A DNA stretch of 64,000 nucleotides from JACVRX01 sp963819885 (GCA_963819885.1 CAWFXV010000008.1:9784-73783), one strand, 5' to 3'. Positions 25,971 to 34,614 are shown, counted from the first letter of the stretch. Notes: generated by a model not told the origin, from the letters alone. Made by a program: numbers and translations.

Positions 25971-27241
25971 GATCGGTCACCCCCGCCCCGAGTCAGGAGC
26001 GCCCGATCCGATGTCGGCCCTGATCGGTCTGCACCGACCAGGTGCTCGGTGATCGTCTGCGCGTCGTGTCGGGCCCCGTCGATGAATTGGGAGTTACGAC
26101 GGTGCATAAACCGCAGCCCGATGACGTAGAGGCCGGGAGCCGACGTCACTCCTCGGTACTGCTCGATGTCTCCGTGATCGTCGACGACGGGAACGCGCAG
26201 CCAGGAATAGCGATGACGCAAGCCGGTTGCCCACACCACCGTGGAGATGCCGGCCGACCGTAGGTCCAAGGCGTGGGGACTGCCGCTCAGGATGACCGGG
26301 CGTACGGGGGTCGCAGGGAGCACCTCGTGCTCGAGCCCCGCTGTCATGACGTACTGGTCGATGGTGCGAATCGTGCGGCGCAGTCGCGCCTCAGCAGCGG
26401 CGGTCGACAACGATAGGTCGCCACACAGCCTCGCCCGGTATCCGTCCAGGTTGGCGAGCCGGCCGGTCACGAGGACACCGAGATCACGCAGCCGAGCCAG
26501 GTCGAGATCCGGAAGGCCTCGGTCGCCGGCCAGTTGGAGCGACGGCTCTTGTCGTGCCCGCCGTACGTCGTCGACGTCGTCGATGGTCCGTCCCAGTGCG
26601 CCGATCTGCTCGAGCCACCACATGATGTCCATGCCGCGGTATCGCCTCGGCAGGCGCGTGTGCGCGCCGACCGAGAGCACGACATCCCGACCCGCTTGTC
26701 GCAGTTCGGACGCGATCTGCACGCCCGAAGCGGATGCGCCAACCACGAGCACGCCACCGTCCGGTAGTGCCGCGGGGTTGCGGTAGCGGTTCGTGTGGAT
26801 CTGCCAGACGTCGGGGTGCAACCCCGTGGCAAGGGCGGGAACTCGTGGCCGCGGGCCGGCGGCCACGACAACGTTGCGCGCCGACCAGACGTTGCCGGTC
26901 GTGGTGACCCGGTAGCCGTTGTCGACGCGCCGCACATCCTGCACGGCGGTCCACTGTTCGATCGGCGGGTGGAAAGACCGCGCGTACGATTCGAGGTAGC
27001 CCACGAGTTCTGGCACCGCCATGAATTCCTCAGCATCCGGGCCCTGATAACGCCACATCGGCAGGCGGCTCATCCAGTTGGGCGTCAGCAATCGAAGCGA
27101 GTCCCACCTGGCGCTGCGCCAGCTTTCCGCCAGCCGGCCGCGATCGAGGACGACGTGGTCACGTCCGGCCTCGGTCAGGAGACGGCTGGTGGCCAGGCCA
27201 GCGTGCCCGGCGCCGATCACAACGGTGTCGATGTGTCGCAT
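25967..27241 (-). CDS. Flavin-containing monooxygenase-like oxidoreductase
   Basis: 424 residues from the ATG at 27241; an in-frame TTG 30 bases upstream is less likely. The FAD motif is VIGAGHAGLATSRLL at residues 9-23, and the NAD(P)H motif VVGASASGVQIASELR lies near 165. The ATG/FMO-type motif VVWATGLRHRYSWL is near 360. It fits the YdhW/CzcO-like FMO group that oxygenates N, S or carbonyl groups. First of a two-gene operon with the FAD monooxygenase. A strong inverted repeat sits immediately upstream at 27262-27336. Confidence 0.86.
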   Translation of the reverse strand: MRHIDTVVIGAGHAGLATSRLLTEAGRDHVVLDRGRLAESWRSARWDSLRLLTPNWMSRLPMWRYQGPDAEEFMAVPELVGYLESYARSFHPPIEQWTAVQDVRRVDNGYRVTTTGNVWSARNVVVAAGPRPRVPALATGLHPDVWQIHTNRYRNPAALPDGGVLVVGASASGVQIASELRQAGRDVVLSVGAHTRLPRRYRGMDIMWWLEQIGALGRTIDDVDDVRRARQEPSLQLAGDRGLPDLDLARLRDLGVLVTGRLANLDGYRARLCGDLSLSTAAAEARLRRTIRTIDQYVMTAGLEHEVLPATPVRPVILSGSPHALDLRSAGISTVVWATGLRHRYSWLRVPVVDDHGDIEQYRGVTSAPGLYVIGLRFMHRRNSQFIDGARHDAQTITEHLVGADRSGPTSDRALLTRGGGDRS

Positions 27242-27261
27242 GGGTGTCTCGTCCTTAACAG

Positions 27262-27336
27262 GCGACTTCAATGATCAAGAACGCGGCAAACCGCTGACTG
27301 ACCTCTGGAGAACGCGGATTTGATCATTGAAGTCGC
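27262..27336. repeat. Perfect 17-base inverted repeat upstream of the FMO gene
   Basis: GCGACTTCAATGATCAA at 27262-27278 is perfectly inverted at 27320-27336, with 41 bases between. It lies just upstream of the FMO start (27241) and downstream of the OsmC stop (27371), both on the minus strand. It could end OsmC transcription, or be a regulator site for the oxygenase operon. The long spacer and lack of a T-run make an operator pair at least as likely as a terminator. Confidence 0.75.
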
Positions 27337-27370
27337 AAGTCGGATGGCTTGGCTGTCGCTGGTACCGGCC

Positions 27371-27941
27371 TCAGGCCACTGTGACGGCGATGTCGACCGG
27401 AACGGGGTTCGTCAGCACGTCGAATACGGCAGACCGTGCCCGGGACCGTTCGACGATCTCCCGCAGCTTCTCCGGCGGAGCGTCGCCGGCGATCTTGAAG
27501 CTGACCCGGATCTGGTTGTAGCCGTTGCGGACTTCGTCGGACATGCCGAGAAGTCCGAGCAGGTTGATGTCGCCCTCGACGGTCGACTCGACCTCGGTGA
27601 GCTCGATACCCCGGGCAGCGGCGATGTTCGCCAGCCCGGATGTCAGGCATGCCGCCAGCGCGGCGAGCACGTACTCGACCGGGGCGGGTCCGTTGTCCTG
27701 CGCCGACCAACACTTCAGGATGATCGGCGTCGATGACGGTCTCGTGCTTGTGCTCGAGTTCCTGACCGGCGCCGTAGAAGCCATGTATCGACGACCGGTT
27801 GTGGGTGCCCTTCACCCACCTGTTGCTGGCCCGGAACTGGAACGCGGCTATTTCCGGCTGGGCTCTGACCGCGTCGAGGGTGGCGAACAGTGTCGGGGTG
27901 TCGACCCCGTTGAGCGGTGCGCGCTCGGTTGTGGTGGTCAT
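27371..27941 (-). pseudogene. OsmC-family peroxiredoxin-like protein with a +1 frameshift
   Basis: ATG 27941 follows AAAGGGG. The first frame gives NRWVKGTHNRSSIHGFYG and HPEVLVG; the next frame, one base later, gives NGPAPVEYVLAALAACLTSG through to DVLTNPVPVDIAV and the TGA at 27371. The junction lies near 27700, where deleting one base restores the usual VLVG-x-DNGPAPVEYVL run. The restored protein would be about 189 residues with the family's Cys in AACLTS. OsmC proteins reduce organic hydroperoxides. Its start overlaps the small upstream ORF (ATGA). Confidence 0.75.
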
Positions 27942-28150
27942 TGCAGACCCCTTTCTGGGTGCGGACTGTGGGAAATGTAGGAAGGCGACCTTCCCGGAAC
28001 CTTCCGGCCTTCGTTGTCGGGCCGGTCGTTCTGCAGATACCTGTCGATGGAGCGAACGTTGTGGCCTGGCGTGGATACCAGCGGAAGATCTGCACCACAG
28101 TGACGGCAGGTTGAGCGCTGCGGTACGGCGTGCAACCCGCGTTTGCGCAT
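27938..28150 (-). CDS. Small CxxC protein coupled to OsmC
   Basis: 70 residues from ATG 28150, 11 bases after an AAGGAGG. The TGA overlaps the OsmC ATG as ATGA, typical of coupled genes. It contains CRHCGADLP, a knuckle-like CxxC, then a charged tail. A competing GTG at 28157 in the OsmC frame is nearer the ribosome site, which would make a long N-terminal extension of OsmC instead. I favour the small gene, but not strongly. Confidence 0.4.
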   Translation of the reverse strand: MRKRGLHAVPQRSTCRHCGADLPLVSTPGHNVRSIDRYLQNDRPDNEGRKVPGRSPSYISHSPHPERGLQ

Positions 28151-28170
28151 GGCACACGGTGGCCTCCTTG

Positions 28171-28190
28171 ATTCGGTCGATCGACCGAAT
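28171..28190. promoter_or_regulatory. TetR operator O1, 20-base perfect palindrome
   Basis: ATTCGGTCGATCGACCGAAT is a perfect palindrome. It lies 10-30 bases downstream of the predicted leftward start of transcription, so a bound repressor would block the small-ORF/OsmC transcript. Its core TCGGTCGATCGACCGA recurs at 28237. Confidence 0.88.
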
Positions 28191-28202
28191 ATGAGCACGA
28201 GC

Positions 28203-28231
28203 TTGAGCTTTACAGCGACGAGCGCTATTGT
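28203..28231 (+). promoter_or_regulatory. Rightward promoter of the tetR operon
   Basis: TTGAGC (28203-28208), a 17-base spacer and TATTGT (28226-28231). Operator O2 starts six bases after the -10 box, so TetR would block its own promoter. Confidence 0.5.
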
Positions 28232-28234
28232 CAA
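28207..28234 (-). promoter_or_regulatory. Leftward sigma70-like promoter
   Basis: On the minus strand TTGACA (28234-28229) is followed after 16 bases by TAAAGC (28212-28207). It points toward the small ORF and OsmC. It overlaps the rightward promoter on the opposite strand. Confidence 0.5.
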
Positions 28235-28236
28235 GG

Positions 28237-28252
28237 TCGGTCGATCGACCGA
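28237..28252. promoter_or_regulatory. TetR operator O2, 16-base palindrome
   Basis: TCGGTCGATCGACCGA is a perfect 16-base palindrome identical to the core of O1, 64 bases away centre to centre. It covers the predicted start of the tetR transcript, consistent with autoregulation. Confidence 0.88.
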
Positions 28253-28273
28253 TTCCTGGAAGGGACGTATGCC

Positions 28274-28915
28274 GTGATGACCGTCGTCGCCGCCGACACC
28301 CGCACGCTGATCCTGGAGGCGGCCCGGCGCCGGCTGCTGGCCGACGGCTATGCCGGTCTGTCGACCCGCGGGGTCGCCGAGGAGGCGCGGGTGCCGCTGA
28401 GTCAGCTGCATTACCACTTCGGTTCCAAGCAGGGCCTCATCCTGGCGCTGCTCGAACAGGAGAACCAGCGCCGCCTGGAGCGGCAGACCCGCATGTATGC
28501 GCAGGACGAACCGTTGTGGCGGCGATACGAGCGAGCCTGCGACTACCTGGAGGACGACCTCGACTCCGGCTATGTGCGGGTGCTGCAGGAGATGATCGCC
28601 GCCGGCTGGTCCAACTCCGACGTCGGGGACGCGGTCCGACAGCTGCTGGGCGGTTGGTGCCAGCTGCTAACCGCCGTGGCCCTGGAGGCCGAGGAGCGCC
28701 ATGGCCCGCTCGGCCCGTTCACCGCCGACGAGGCGGCCGCGCTGATCGTCTCCGCATTCATGGGCGCGGAAGCTCTGCTGCTGCTCGGCTTCGACCGCGA
28801 GGTGATGCCGATCCGCTCGGCGCTGCGTCGGATCGGTGTGGTGATCAGGCAACTCGAAGACGGTTCAGCGAGTCAAAGGAGGATCGACGATGCGCGCGTG
28901 TCAGCCGGTCAGTGA
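28274..28915 (+). CDS. TetR-family transcriptional regulator
   Basis: 213 residues; GTG 28274 or ATG 28277 (GGAAGGG upstream). The N-terminal helix-turn-helix is classic TetR: ARRRLLADGYAGLSTRGVAEEA then SQLHYHFGSKQGLI (positions 16-55). The C-terminal domain (60-205) is all helical with a ligand pocket. Two palindromic operators lie upstream, so it should repress itself, the hydrolase-glycosyltransferase fusion and the divergent OsmC genes. The inducer is unknown; the fusion's substrate is a good candidate. Confidence 0.9.
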   Translation: MMTVVAADTRTLILEAARRRLLADGYAGLSTRGVAEEARVPLSQLHYHFGSKQGLILALLEQENQRRLERQTRMYAQDEPLWRRYERACDYLEDDLDSGYVRVLQEMIAAGWSNSDVGDAVRQLLGGWCQLLTAVALEAEERHGPLGPFTADEAAALIVSAFMGAEALLLLGFDREVMPIRSALRRIGVVIRQLEDGSASQRRIDDARVSAGQ

Positions 28916-30986
28916 CGGATACGTCGAGCGCGACGGAGTCAAGATCCACTACGAGGTCTACGGCGAAGGTGAGCCGACGGTCCTGCTCATGCCGACGTGG
29001 TCGATCATTCACTCGCGGCACTGGAAAATGCAGATCCCCTACCTGGCCCGGCACTGCCGCGTGCTGACGTTCGACGGGCGCGGCAACGGCCGCTCGGACC
29101 GCCCAGCCGAACCCGATGCGTACCGCGAAGAGGATTTCGCCGCCGACGCGCTCGCGGTGATGGATGCGACCGGCACCGAGCGGGCGGTGCTGGTGTCGCT
29201 CTCTCGGGGCGCGGAACGGTCGCTGCACCTCGCCGCGAGTCAACCGGAGCGGGTTGACAAGCTGGTATTCATCGCGCCGGCTCTGCCACTGCCGCCAGCA
29301 ACCCCGCGCCTGAAGGCGATGCAGGAGTTCGGTGAGCCGCGCAACGAGTTCGTCGGCTGGGGCAAGTGGAACCGCCACTACTGGGTCGAGCACTACGAGG
29401 ACTTCCTCGAGTTCTTCTTCTCGCAGTGTTTCACCGAGCCGCATTCGACGAAGCAGCACGAGGATTGCGTCGGCTGGGGGCTCGAGACGGACGCCGAGAC
29501 GCTGGTCGCGACCCAGCTCGCGCCGCGGCTTCAGGACGAGGAGAGCGTCCGCGAGCTGCTGTCGCGCATCAACTGTCCCTTGCTTGTGATCCACGGGAGC
29601 GACGACGCCGTGCGGCCCTGCGCTTCCGGCGCACGACTCGCGGAGCTGGCGGGCGGCGAGCTCGTCGTGCTCGAGGGGTCGGGGCACCTGCTCCATGCCC
29701 GCGATCCGGTCAAGGTCAACCTGCTGCTGCGCGACTTCGTGAAGCCGGCCCCGCCGGCTGGGCGTTGGGTGCGCGGGAAATCCCGTCGCAAGCGGGCGCT
29801 CTACATCTCGTCGCCGATCGGCCTCGGCCATGCCCAGCGCGACATCGCGATCGCCGCCGAGCTGCGCAAGCTCCACCCCGACCTCGAAATCGACTGGCTC
29901 GCTCAGCACCCAGTGACAACGGTGCTTCAGGCGCACGGTGAGCGGATCCACCCGGCCAGCGCGTTACTGGCGAACGAATCCCGCCACATCGAGAGCGAGT
30001 CGGCGGAGCACGACCTGCACTGCTTCCAGGCGATCCGCCGCATGGACGAGATCCTGCTCGCCAACTTCATGGTGTTCCACGACGTCGTGCGCGACGAGCA
30101 GTACGACGTCTGGATCGGCGACGAGGCCTGGGAGCTCGACTACTTCCTGCACGAGAACCCCGAGCAGAAGCAGGCGGCCTATGTGTGGCTGACCGACTTT
30201 GTCGGCTGGCTGCCCATGCCGGATGGCGGCGAGCGCGAAGCGTTCGTGACCGCCGACTACAACGCGGAGATGATCGAGCACATCGCGCGCTTCCCGCGAG
30301 TGCGCGACCAGGCGATCTTCGTCGGCACCGAGGACGACATCGTTCCCGACGCGTTCGGCCCGGAGCTGCCGCTGATCCGCGACTGGACGCGTGAGCACTA
30401 CTCCTTTGCCGACTACGTCACCGGGTTCGATCCGTCCGACTTCGCCGACCGAGCGGCGCTCCGGCATGAGCTCGGCTACCGAGACGACGAGCAGGTCTGC
30501 ATCGTCACCGTTGGCGGCTCGGGGGTCGGCGAGCACCTGCTGCGGCGGGTGATCGAGGCATTTCCGGAGGCGAAGCGGCGAGTGCCGGCATTGCGGATGG
30601 TGGTCGTCACTGGACCGCGGATCGATCCGGGCGCGCTTCCGCAACACGAGGGGCTCGAGCTACGCGCCTACGTCCATGGGCTGTACCGGCACCTCGCCGC
30701 CTGTGACCTCGCGGTCGTGCAGGGCGGCCTGACGACGTGCATGGAGCTGACGGCGAACCGCAGGCCGTTCCTGTACTTCCCTCTGGCCCACCACTTCGAG
30801 CAGAACTTCCACGTGGCCCACCGCCTCGATCGCTACGGGGCGGGCCGGCGGATGGACTACGCCACCACTGACGCCGACGCGATCGCCGCCGCGATCGCCG
30901 CTGACATCGGACGCGCAGTTGACTACCGGCTGGTTGCGACAGACGGTGCCACCCGGGCCGCGAGCCTCATCGCCGAACTCGTCTGA
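28890..30986 (+). CDS. Alpha/beta hydrolase fused to a GT-B glycosyltransferase
   Basis: 698 residues from ATG 28890, overlapping tetR by 26 bases and preceded by a strong AAGGAGG. Residues 1-285 are an alpha/beta hydrolase: LLMPTWS oxyanion strand, FDGRGNGRSD, nucleophile S105 in VSLSRGA (S-x-S-x-G rather than G-x-S-x-G), acid near HGSDDAV and H in GSGHLLHA. Residues 300-698 are a MurG/UGT-like GT-B fold: YISSPIGLGHAQRDI, VTVGGSGVGE, and the donor motif VVQGGLTTCMEL. Such hydrolase-transferase fusions suggest ester or amide cleavage coupled with glycosylation, perhaps detoxification. TetR control fits that idea. Confidence 0.86.
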   Translation: MRACQPVSDGYVERDGVKIHYEVYGEGEPTVLLMPTWSIIHSRHWKMQIPYLARHCRVLTFDGRGNGRSDRPAEPDAYREEDFAADALAVMDATGTERAVLVSLSRGAERSLHLAASQPERVDKLVFIAPALPLPPATPRLKAMQEFGEPRNEFVGWGKWNRHYWVEHYEDFLEFFFSQCFTEPHSTKQHEDCVGWGLETDAETLVATQLAPRLQDEESVRELLSRINCPLLVIHGSDDAVRPCASGARLAELAGGELVVLEGSGHLLHARDPVKVNLLLRDFVKPAPPAGRWVRGKSRRKRALYISSPIGLGHAQRDIAIAAELRKLHPDLEIDWLAQHPVTTVLQAHGERIHPASALLANESRHIESESAEHDLHCFQAIRRMDEILLANFMVFHDVVRDEQYDVWIGDEAWELDYFLHENPEQKQAAYVWLTDFVGWLPMPDGGEREAFVTADYNAEMIEHIARFPRVRDQAIFVGTEDDIVPDAFGPELPLIRDWTREHYSFADYVTGFDPSDFADRAALRHELGYRDDEQVCIVTVGGSGVGEHLLRRVIEAFPEAKRRVPALRMVVVTGPRIDPGALPQHEGLELRAYVHGLYRHLAACDLAVVQGGLTTCMELTANRRPFLYFPLAHHFEQNFHVAHRLDRYGAGRRMDYATTDADAIAAAIAADIGRAVDYRLVATDGATRAASLIAELV

Positions 30987-32664
30987 AAGCGGTCTCGCTG
31001 CGCATCGAGACCGATGAGGTGCGTTCGAGCAGCGATCTGGCGTCCAGGAACGCCGCTGGCGCCGGCCCTTCAGCGGTGGCCTGCGCCAAGACGGCTGAAC
31101 GGAACTGATCATCCTCGCCGAGCCGGTATACCAGCTCGCTCACCACCAGCGGCGACAGCTCGTCGACCTCGTCGGCGGCGATGTCGAGCAGGTCGCCGAC
31201 CGCCGCGCGGACTTGGTCGTCGGTCAGTTCACCAAGGGCTGCCCGTAGTCGGGACACCGGCTGCTGTCCGGCCGCCGACGGGCCTTCGAGTGCGGCAGTC
31301 CTGGGCAACTCCGGGAGCCCGGCTCGAAGCAGGGCGACGGCGTCGGCGATGCCGACGCCGTACAGGCGCTGCCAGCCGTTGCTGATCCAGTTGGGCGGTA
31401 CCCGGTGTCCGTGGCTGCGCAGCAACGACAAGAACGCATTCTGGACGTTGGCCCTGCCGTACTGCTGGCGGATGCGCTCGGGACCGTGGTGCGCCAGCCA
31501 CAGCGCGGCGAGGCCCGCCAGCACCGCAACCGAGTAGGAGGTGCCGTTGCTGCGCGAGACGACGAATCCGGGCGGGGTGGTATCCAGCACGACTCGGGCC
31601 GCCCAGACGCTCTCGCCCGGTGCCGAGATGTCGACGGCCGCGCCACGCGACGAGTCGGGCCATGGCTCGCTGTCGCAGTTGGTAGCGGCCACTGCGAGGC
31701 ATTCGGGGTAGGACGCCGGCGCGACGACGAACGAGACCTTGTTGCCGGCCGCGGCCATCACGATCAAGCCGTCGGCAACTGCTGCGCGGATGGCCTCTTG
31801 CAGCCCGATGAACCCCCGCCCACCCAGCGACATCGAGATGATGTGGCAGCCGCGTTCACGGGCCAGGTTCACCGCTCGCGCGACATCGCCGTCGAGCACC
31901 TGTACCACGCTCTTGATCGCCCGGAAGGGAACGAGGGTCGCCAATGGCGCGACACCGCTGATCTCGCCACGCTCACGTCCGGCAATGACACTGCCCGTCG
32001 AGGTGCCGTGGCCCGGCGAGTCCAGGACCGCGAAGAAGGCGCGCCGCAGCGGATCGCGGGCGTCATCGTCGTCGTCGATGATGTCGAAGTCGGAGCGGAG
32101 GTCCAACGCGGCGCGTTCCAACTCGGGATGATCGCTGTAGCCGGTGTCGATGTGCCCGATGCGGATGCCTTCACCGCGACTGAGTCCGCCTGGCTCGGGC
32201 GGCACCAGCCACGCCTCGCGGGCAAGCACGTCGTCCAGAGCCCAGGTCTTCCGCCGCGAGCATGCACGGTGATCAGGGCCATCTCCCGCAGCCTCCGGTG
32301 CCGGATGGCTCGAGGGGACGGTGCCGGACTCCGCACCGAACGCGGTCGACGGGACGTCGGGCTCGACCACCAGATCTGCCTCGCGGCTGAGCCGGTGAGC
32401 CACGTCGTAGGCGAGGCGGCTCTGGTCGTATGCCGGTACCGATGGAACTGCTCCGCTGACCACCCACCAGCGCCTGAGCTCGACCGGCCGCACGTTACCG
32501 AACAGCCGCTCGAGCCCCCAGGGATCGCCCGCGACGTCCGAAGGCCCCAGCTGCCGCCGAACGGCCTGACGGAGATGCCGCTCTGACTCGTCCTTGCGGG
32601 TCATGCCCGCGGGCAGCTGGACCAGCAGTCGCAACCAACCTTGCGACGGATCCGGAAAACGCAT
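30967..32664 (-). CDS. Second S8 serine peptidase, cytosolic, with C-terminal helical domain
   Basis: 565 residues from ATG 32664 after GGGAGGGG; an ATG at 32682 is an alternative. No signal peptide. Residues 1-160 are an N-terminal domain with no recognised fold. The subtilase domain has D173 in HIDTGYSDHP, H219 in GHGTSTG, N308 in AAAGN and S376 in SNGTSYS; all triad residues are kept though the Ser motif is GTSYSV instead of GTSMAAP. Residues 460-565 are an extra helical domain. The gene's 3' end overlaps that of the hydrolase-GT gene by 20 bases (convergent). Possibly intracellular processing or defence. Confidence 0.85.
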   Translation of the reverse strand: MRFPDPSQGWLRLLVQLPAGMTRKDESERHLRQAVRRQLGPSDVAGDPWGLERLFGNVRPVELRRWWVVSGAVPSVPAYDQSRLAYDVAHRLSREADLVVEPDVPSTAFGAESGTVPSSHPAPEAAGDGPDHRACSRRKTWALDDVLAREAWLVPPEPGGLSRGEGIRIGHIDTGYSDHPELERAALDLRSDFDIIDDDDDARDPLRRAFFAVLDSPGHGTSTGSVIAGRERGEISGVAPLATLVPFRAIKSVVQVLDGDVARAVNLARERGCHIISMSLGGRGFIGLQEAIRAAVADGLIVMAAAGNKVSFVVAPASYPECLAVAATNCDSEPWPDSSRGAAVDISAPGESVWAARVVLDTTPPGFVVSRSNGTSYSVAVLAGLAALWLAHHGPERIRQQYGRANVQNAFLSLLRSHGHRVPPNWISNGWQRLYGVGIADAVALLRAGLPELPRTAALEGPSAAGQQPVSRLRAALGELTDDQVRAAVGDLLDIAADEVDELSPLVVSELVYRLGEDDQFRSAVLAQATAEGPAPAAFLDARSLLERTSSVSMRSETAFRRVRR

Positions 32665-32819
32665 CGCACCCCTCCCGAACATTCCACCGAGTTCGAGCAG
32701 ATCATTGCCGTATGAGCCACCCGCTAGGGTGGATTCACCATGGCATACACGGCCGATCCGCGCGTTGACCCCGGCTGGTCCGGGCCGGCCCGAGTTGAAG
32801 AGTAAGGCTGATTCCGGCA

Positions 32820-33710
32820 ATGGGAGAAGCACAGTTAGACCTGGTGGATGTTCCCGGCGGCATCGAGTTGTCCCAGGAGCAGGTGTGCTTCTCGGTGGGA
32901 GCATTCGCAGTGCTGGGACTCACGGTTCCTGACGACTTCAACCGCCCCGGAGCCCGGACCCAAGTCCTGCTCAGTGACCGAGACCTGCATGCCATCGTCA
33001 CGGTGGCTGCCGTCCTACCTGAGGTTGGTCCCGACGACGCGATGGTCGCGATGGGGGATCCCGATCGACTTTTTGCCGGAGCTGAGCCTTCGGCAACAGT
33101 GTCGGTAACGACCGACGTCCTCGCCGCGGAGCAACTTCTCGAGACGGTGACCACATCCGGAGACGTGGCGGTGATCGCCCCGCACGGCGGTGCGATCGAA
33201 CGTCACACGGATGCGCAGGCGAGCATGGTCGCCGACGATCCTCGGCTGGACGTCGACCTATGGGCCTGCGCCGGGCGAGGTGTCGATCAGTTCCGTCGTC
33301 TGCACATCACCAGCGACGACCTCAGCGAGCAGTCCTTCCCCGGCTTCCGCGCCCTGCTTGGGCGAGAACACCGTATTGCCGTCTCCTTCCACGGCTTCAA
33401 CTCGGCGACAAAACCCGGCACTACTACCGCGTTGGATGTCATCGTGGGTGGCCAGTTCGACGTCGACCGCAGATATGAGCTTGCGGATCGGATCCGACAC
33501 GCACTGACTGGCCAGCAGACATTCGCCGTTTACGTGGCCACAGCATGTAGCGATCCCTTTGCCGGTCTGTCGCCGCGCAATATGGTCAATCGACTGGCTG
33601 GACCAGGAGGAATACAAATCGAACAATCGAGCAGATTGCGGCAATTCCATGATGGCCCGCGGCTGGTCGCCAAGGCCGTGGCCGATGCACTTCTGGCAGT
33701 GGGTGTCTGA
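32820..33710 (+). CDS. Poly-gamma-glutamate hydrolase-family protein
   Basis: 296 residues from ATG 32820. The core carries the zinc-hydrolase pattern seen in phage-type PGA depolymerases: VIAPHGGAIERHTD, DLWACAGRG, HRIAVSFHGF and DVIVGGQ. It has no signal peptide. It is divergent from the subtilase at 30967-32664 with about 155 bases between, so the two may share a control region. Substrate unproved: poly-glutamate-like or other gamma-linked peptides. Confidence 0.78.
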   Translation: MGEAQLDLVDVPGGIELSQEQVCFSVGAFAVLGLTVPDDFNRPGARTQVLLSDRDLHAIVTVAAVLPEVGPDDAMVAMGDPDRLFAGAEPSATVSVTTDVLAAEQLLETVTTSGDVAVIAPHGGAIERHTDAQASMVADDPRLDVDLWACAGRGVDQFRRLHITSDDLSEQSFPGFRALLGREHRIAVSFHGFNSATKPGTTTALDVIVGGQFDVDRRYELADRIRHALTGQQTFAVYVATACSDPFAGLSPRNMVNRLAGPGGIQIEQSSRLRQFHDGPRLVAKAVADALLAVGV

Positions 33711-33748
33711 CTACATGCCGGGTCAAGGGGCAGCGGGTCGGCGGAGGA

Positions 33749-34162
33749 TCAGGTCTGCGGCCCGGCGATGTTGACCATCCAGGACGTGCCGAAGCGGTCG
33801 ACGCACAGACCGAACTCGTCACCCCACATCTGCTTCTCCAGGGGGACCGACACCGAACCGCCGTCGGACAGCTTCTCCCAGTACCCCCGCAGCTCGTCGG
33901 CGTCGTCTCCGCTCAGGCTCACCGCGACGTTGTCACCCGGGTTGAGCTCAGTGCCGGGCGGGTTGTCGGCGCCCATGAGCGCGAGACCGCTGTCGGTCTC
34001 CAGCATGCCGTGCATGATCTTGTCGGCTTCCGGCGCGTCCGGCGCGCCGTATTCGCCGAAGGTGTTCATCGTCAAGGTGCCGCCGAAGACCCCTTGGTAG
34101 AACTGCATGGCTTCCCGCGCATTGCCGGGAAAGCTGATGTACGGGTTGAGACGAGAGGCCAC
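33749..34162 (-). CDS. VOC-family (glyoxalase/PhnB-like) protein
   Basis: 137 residues from GTG 34162. The N-terminal NPYISFPGNAREAMQFYQ and the C-terminal MWGDEFGLCVDRFGTSWMVN are the paired beta-alpha-beta-beta-beta modules of the PhnB/DUF899-like VOC branch. Function of this branch is mostly unknown; metal ligands are degenerate. Convergent with the PGA hydrolase. Confidence 0.85.
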   Translation of the reverse strand: MASRLNPYISFPGNAREAMQFYQGVFGGTLTMNTFGEYGAPDAPEADKIMHGMLETDSGLALMGADNPPGTELNPGDNVAVSLSGDDADELRGYWEKLSDGGSVSVPLEKQMWGDEFGLCVDRFGTSWMVNIAGPQT

Positions 34163-34300
34163 CAGACCCTCCTTGGTCGAGGTCGACGGTTGGGTCCCTG
34201 CAGACTAGTGGGTTGCGGCGCCGGCTTGGCCCCTTGTGGTCGGGCGATCACTCCAGTAGGACTGTCCAGACGGGTGTGCCGGGTCTGCGAGGAGGTTCGG

Positions 34301-34525
34301 ATGAGCGTTTACCGGGTGACGGATGTCATCGGCACCAGTGCGGAGTCCTGGGAGGCCGCCGCATCAGAGGCCATCGAAACCGCACGTCAGACGATCCGCG
34401 ATCTCCGAGTGGCCGAAGTCGTCGCTCAAGACATCCATCTGACCGAGGACGGCGGCATCACCTATCGCACGAAGCTTCGCATTTCGTTCAAGTACGAGAG
34501 CGGGTCGCCAGCCGGTACTTCCTAA
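34301..34525 (+). CDS. Dodecin, flavin-binding storage protein
   Basis: 74 residues from ATG 34301 with GAGGAGG before it. The sequence SVYRVTDVIGTSAESWEAA and the ending TYRTKLRISFKYE are dodecin hallmarks, including the Trp that sandwiches flavin. Dodecins form dodecamers that store or quench flavins in the cytosol. The many flavoproteins in this window make a flavin buffer plausible. Confidence 0.9.
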   Translation: MSVYRVTDVIGTSAESWEAAASEAIETARQTIRDLRVAEVVAQDIHLTEDGGITYRTKLRISFKYESGSPAGTS

Positions 34526-34614
34526 CCTGAGCGTGCGTGGACTTGCGGCGGTACGTGTGACACGTCACACCGGCAAGCAGGTATCACGCACAGGGCCGAT
34601 CGGCTCTGATTGGC

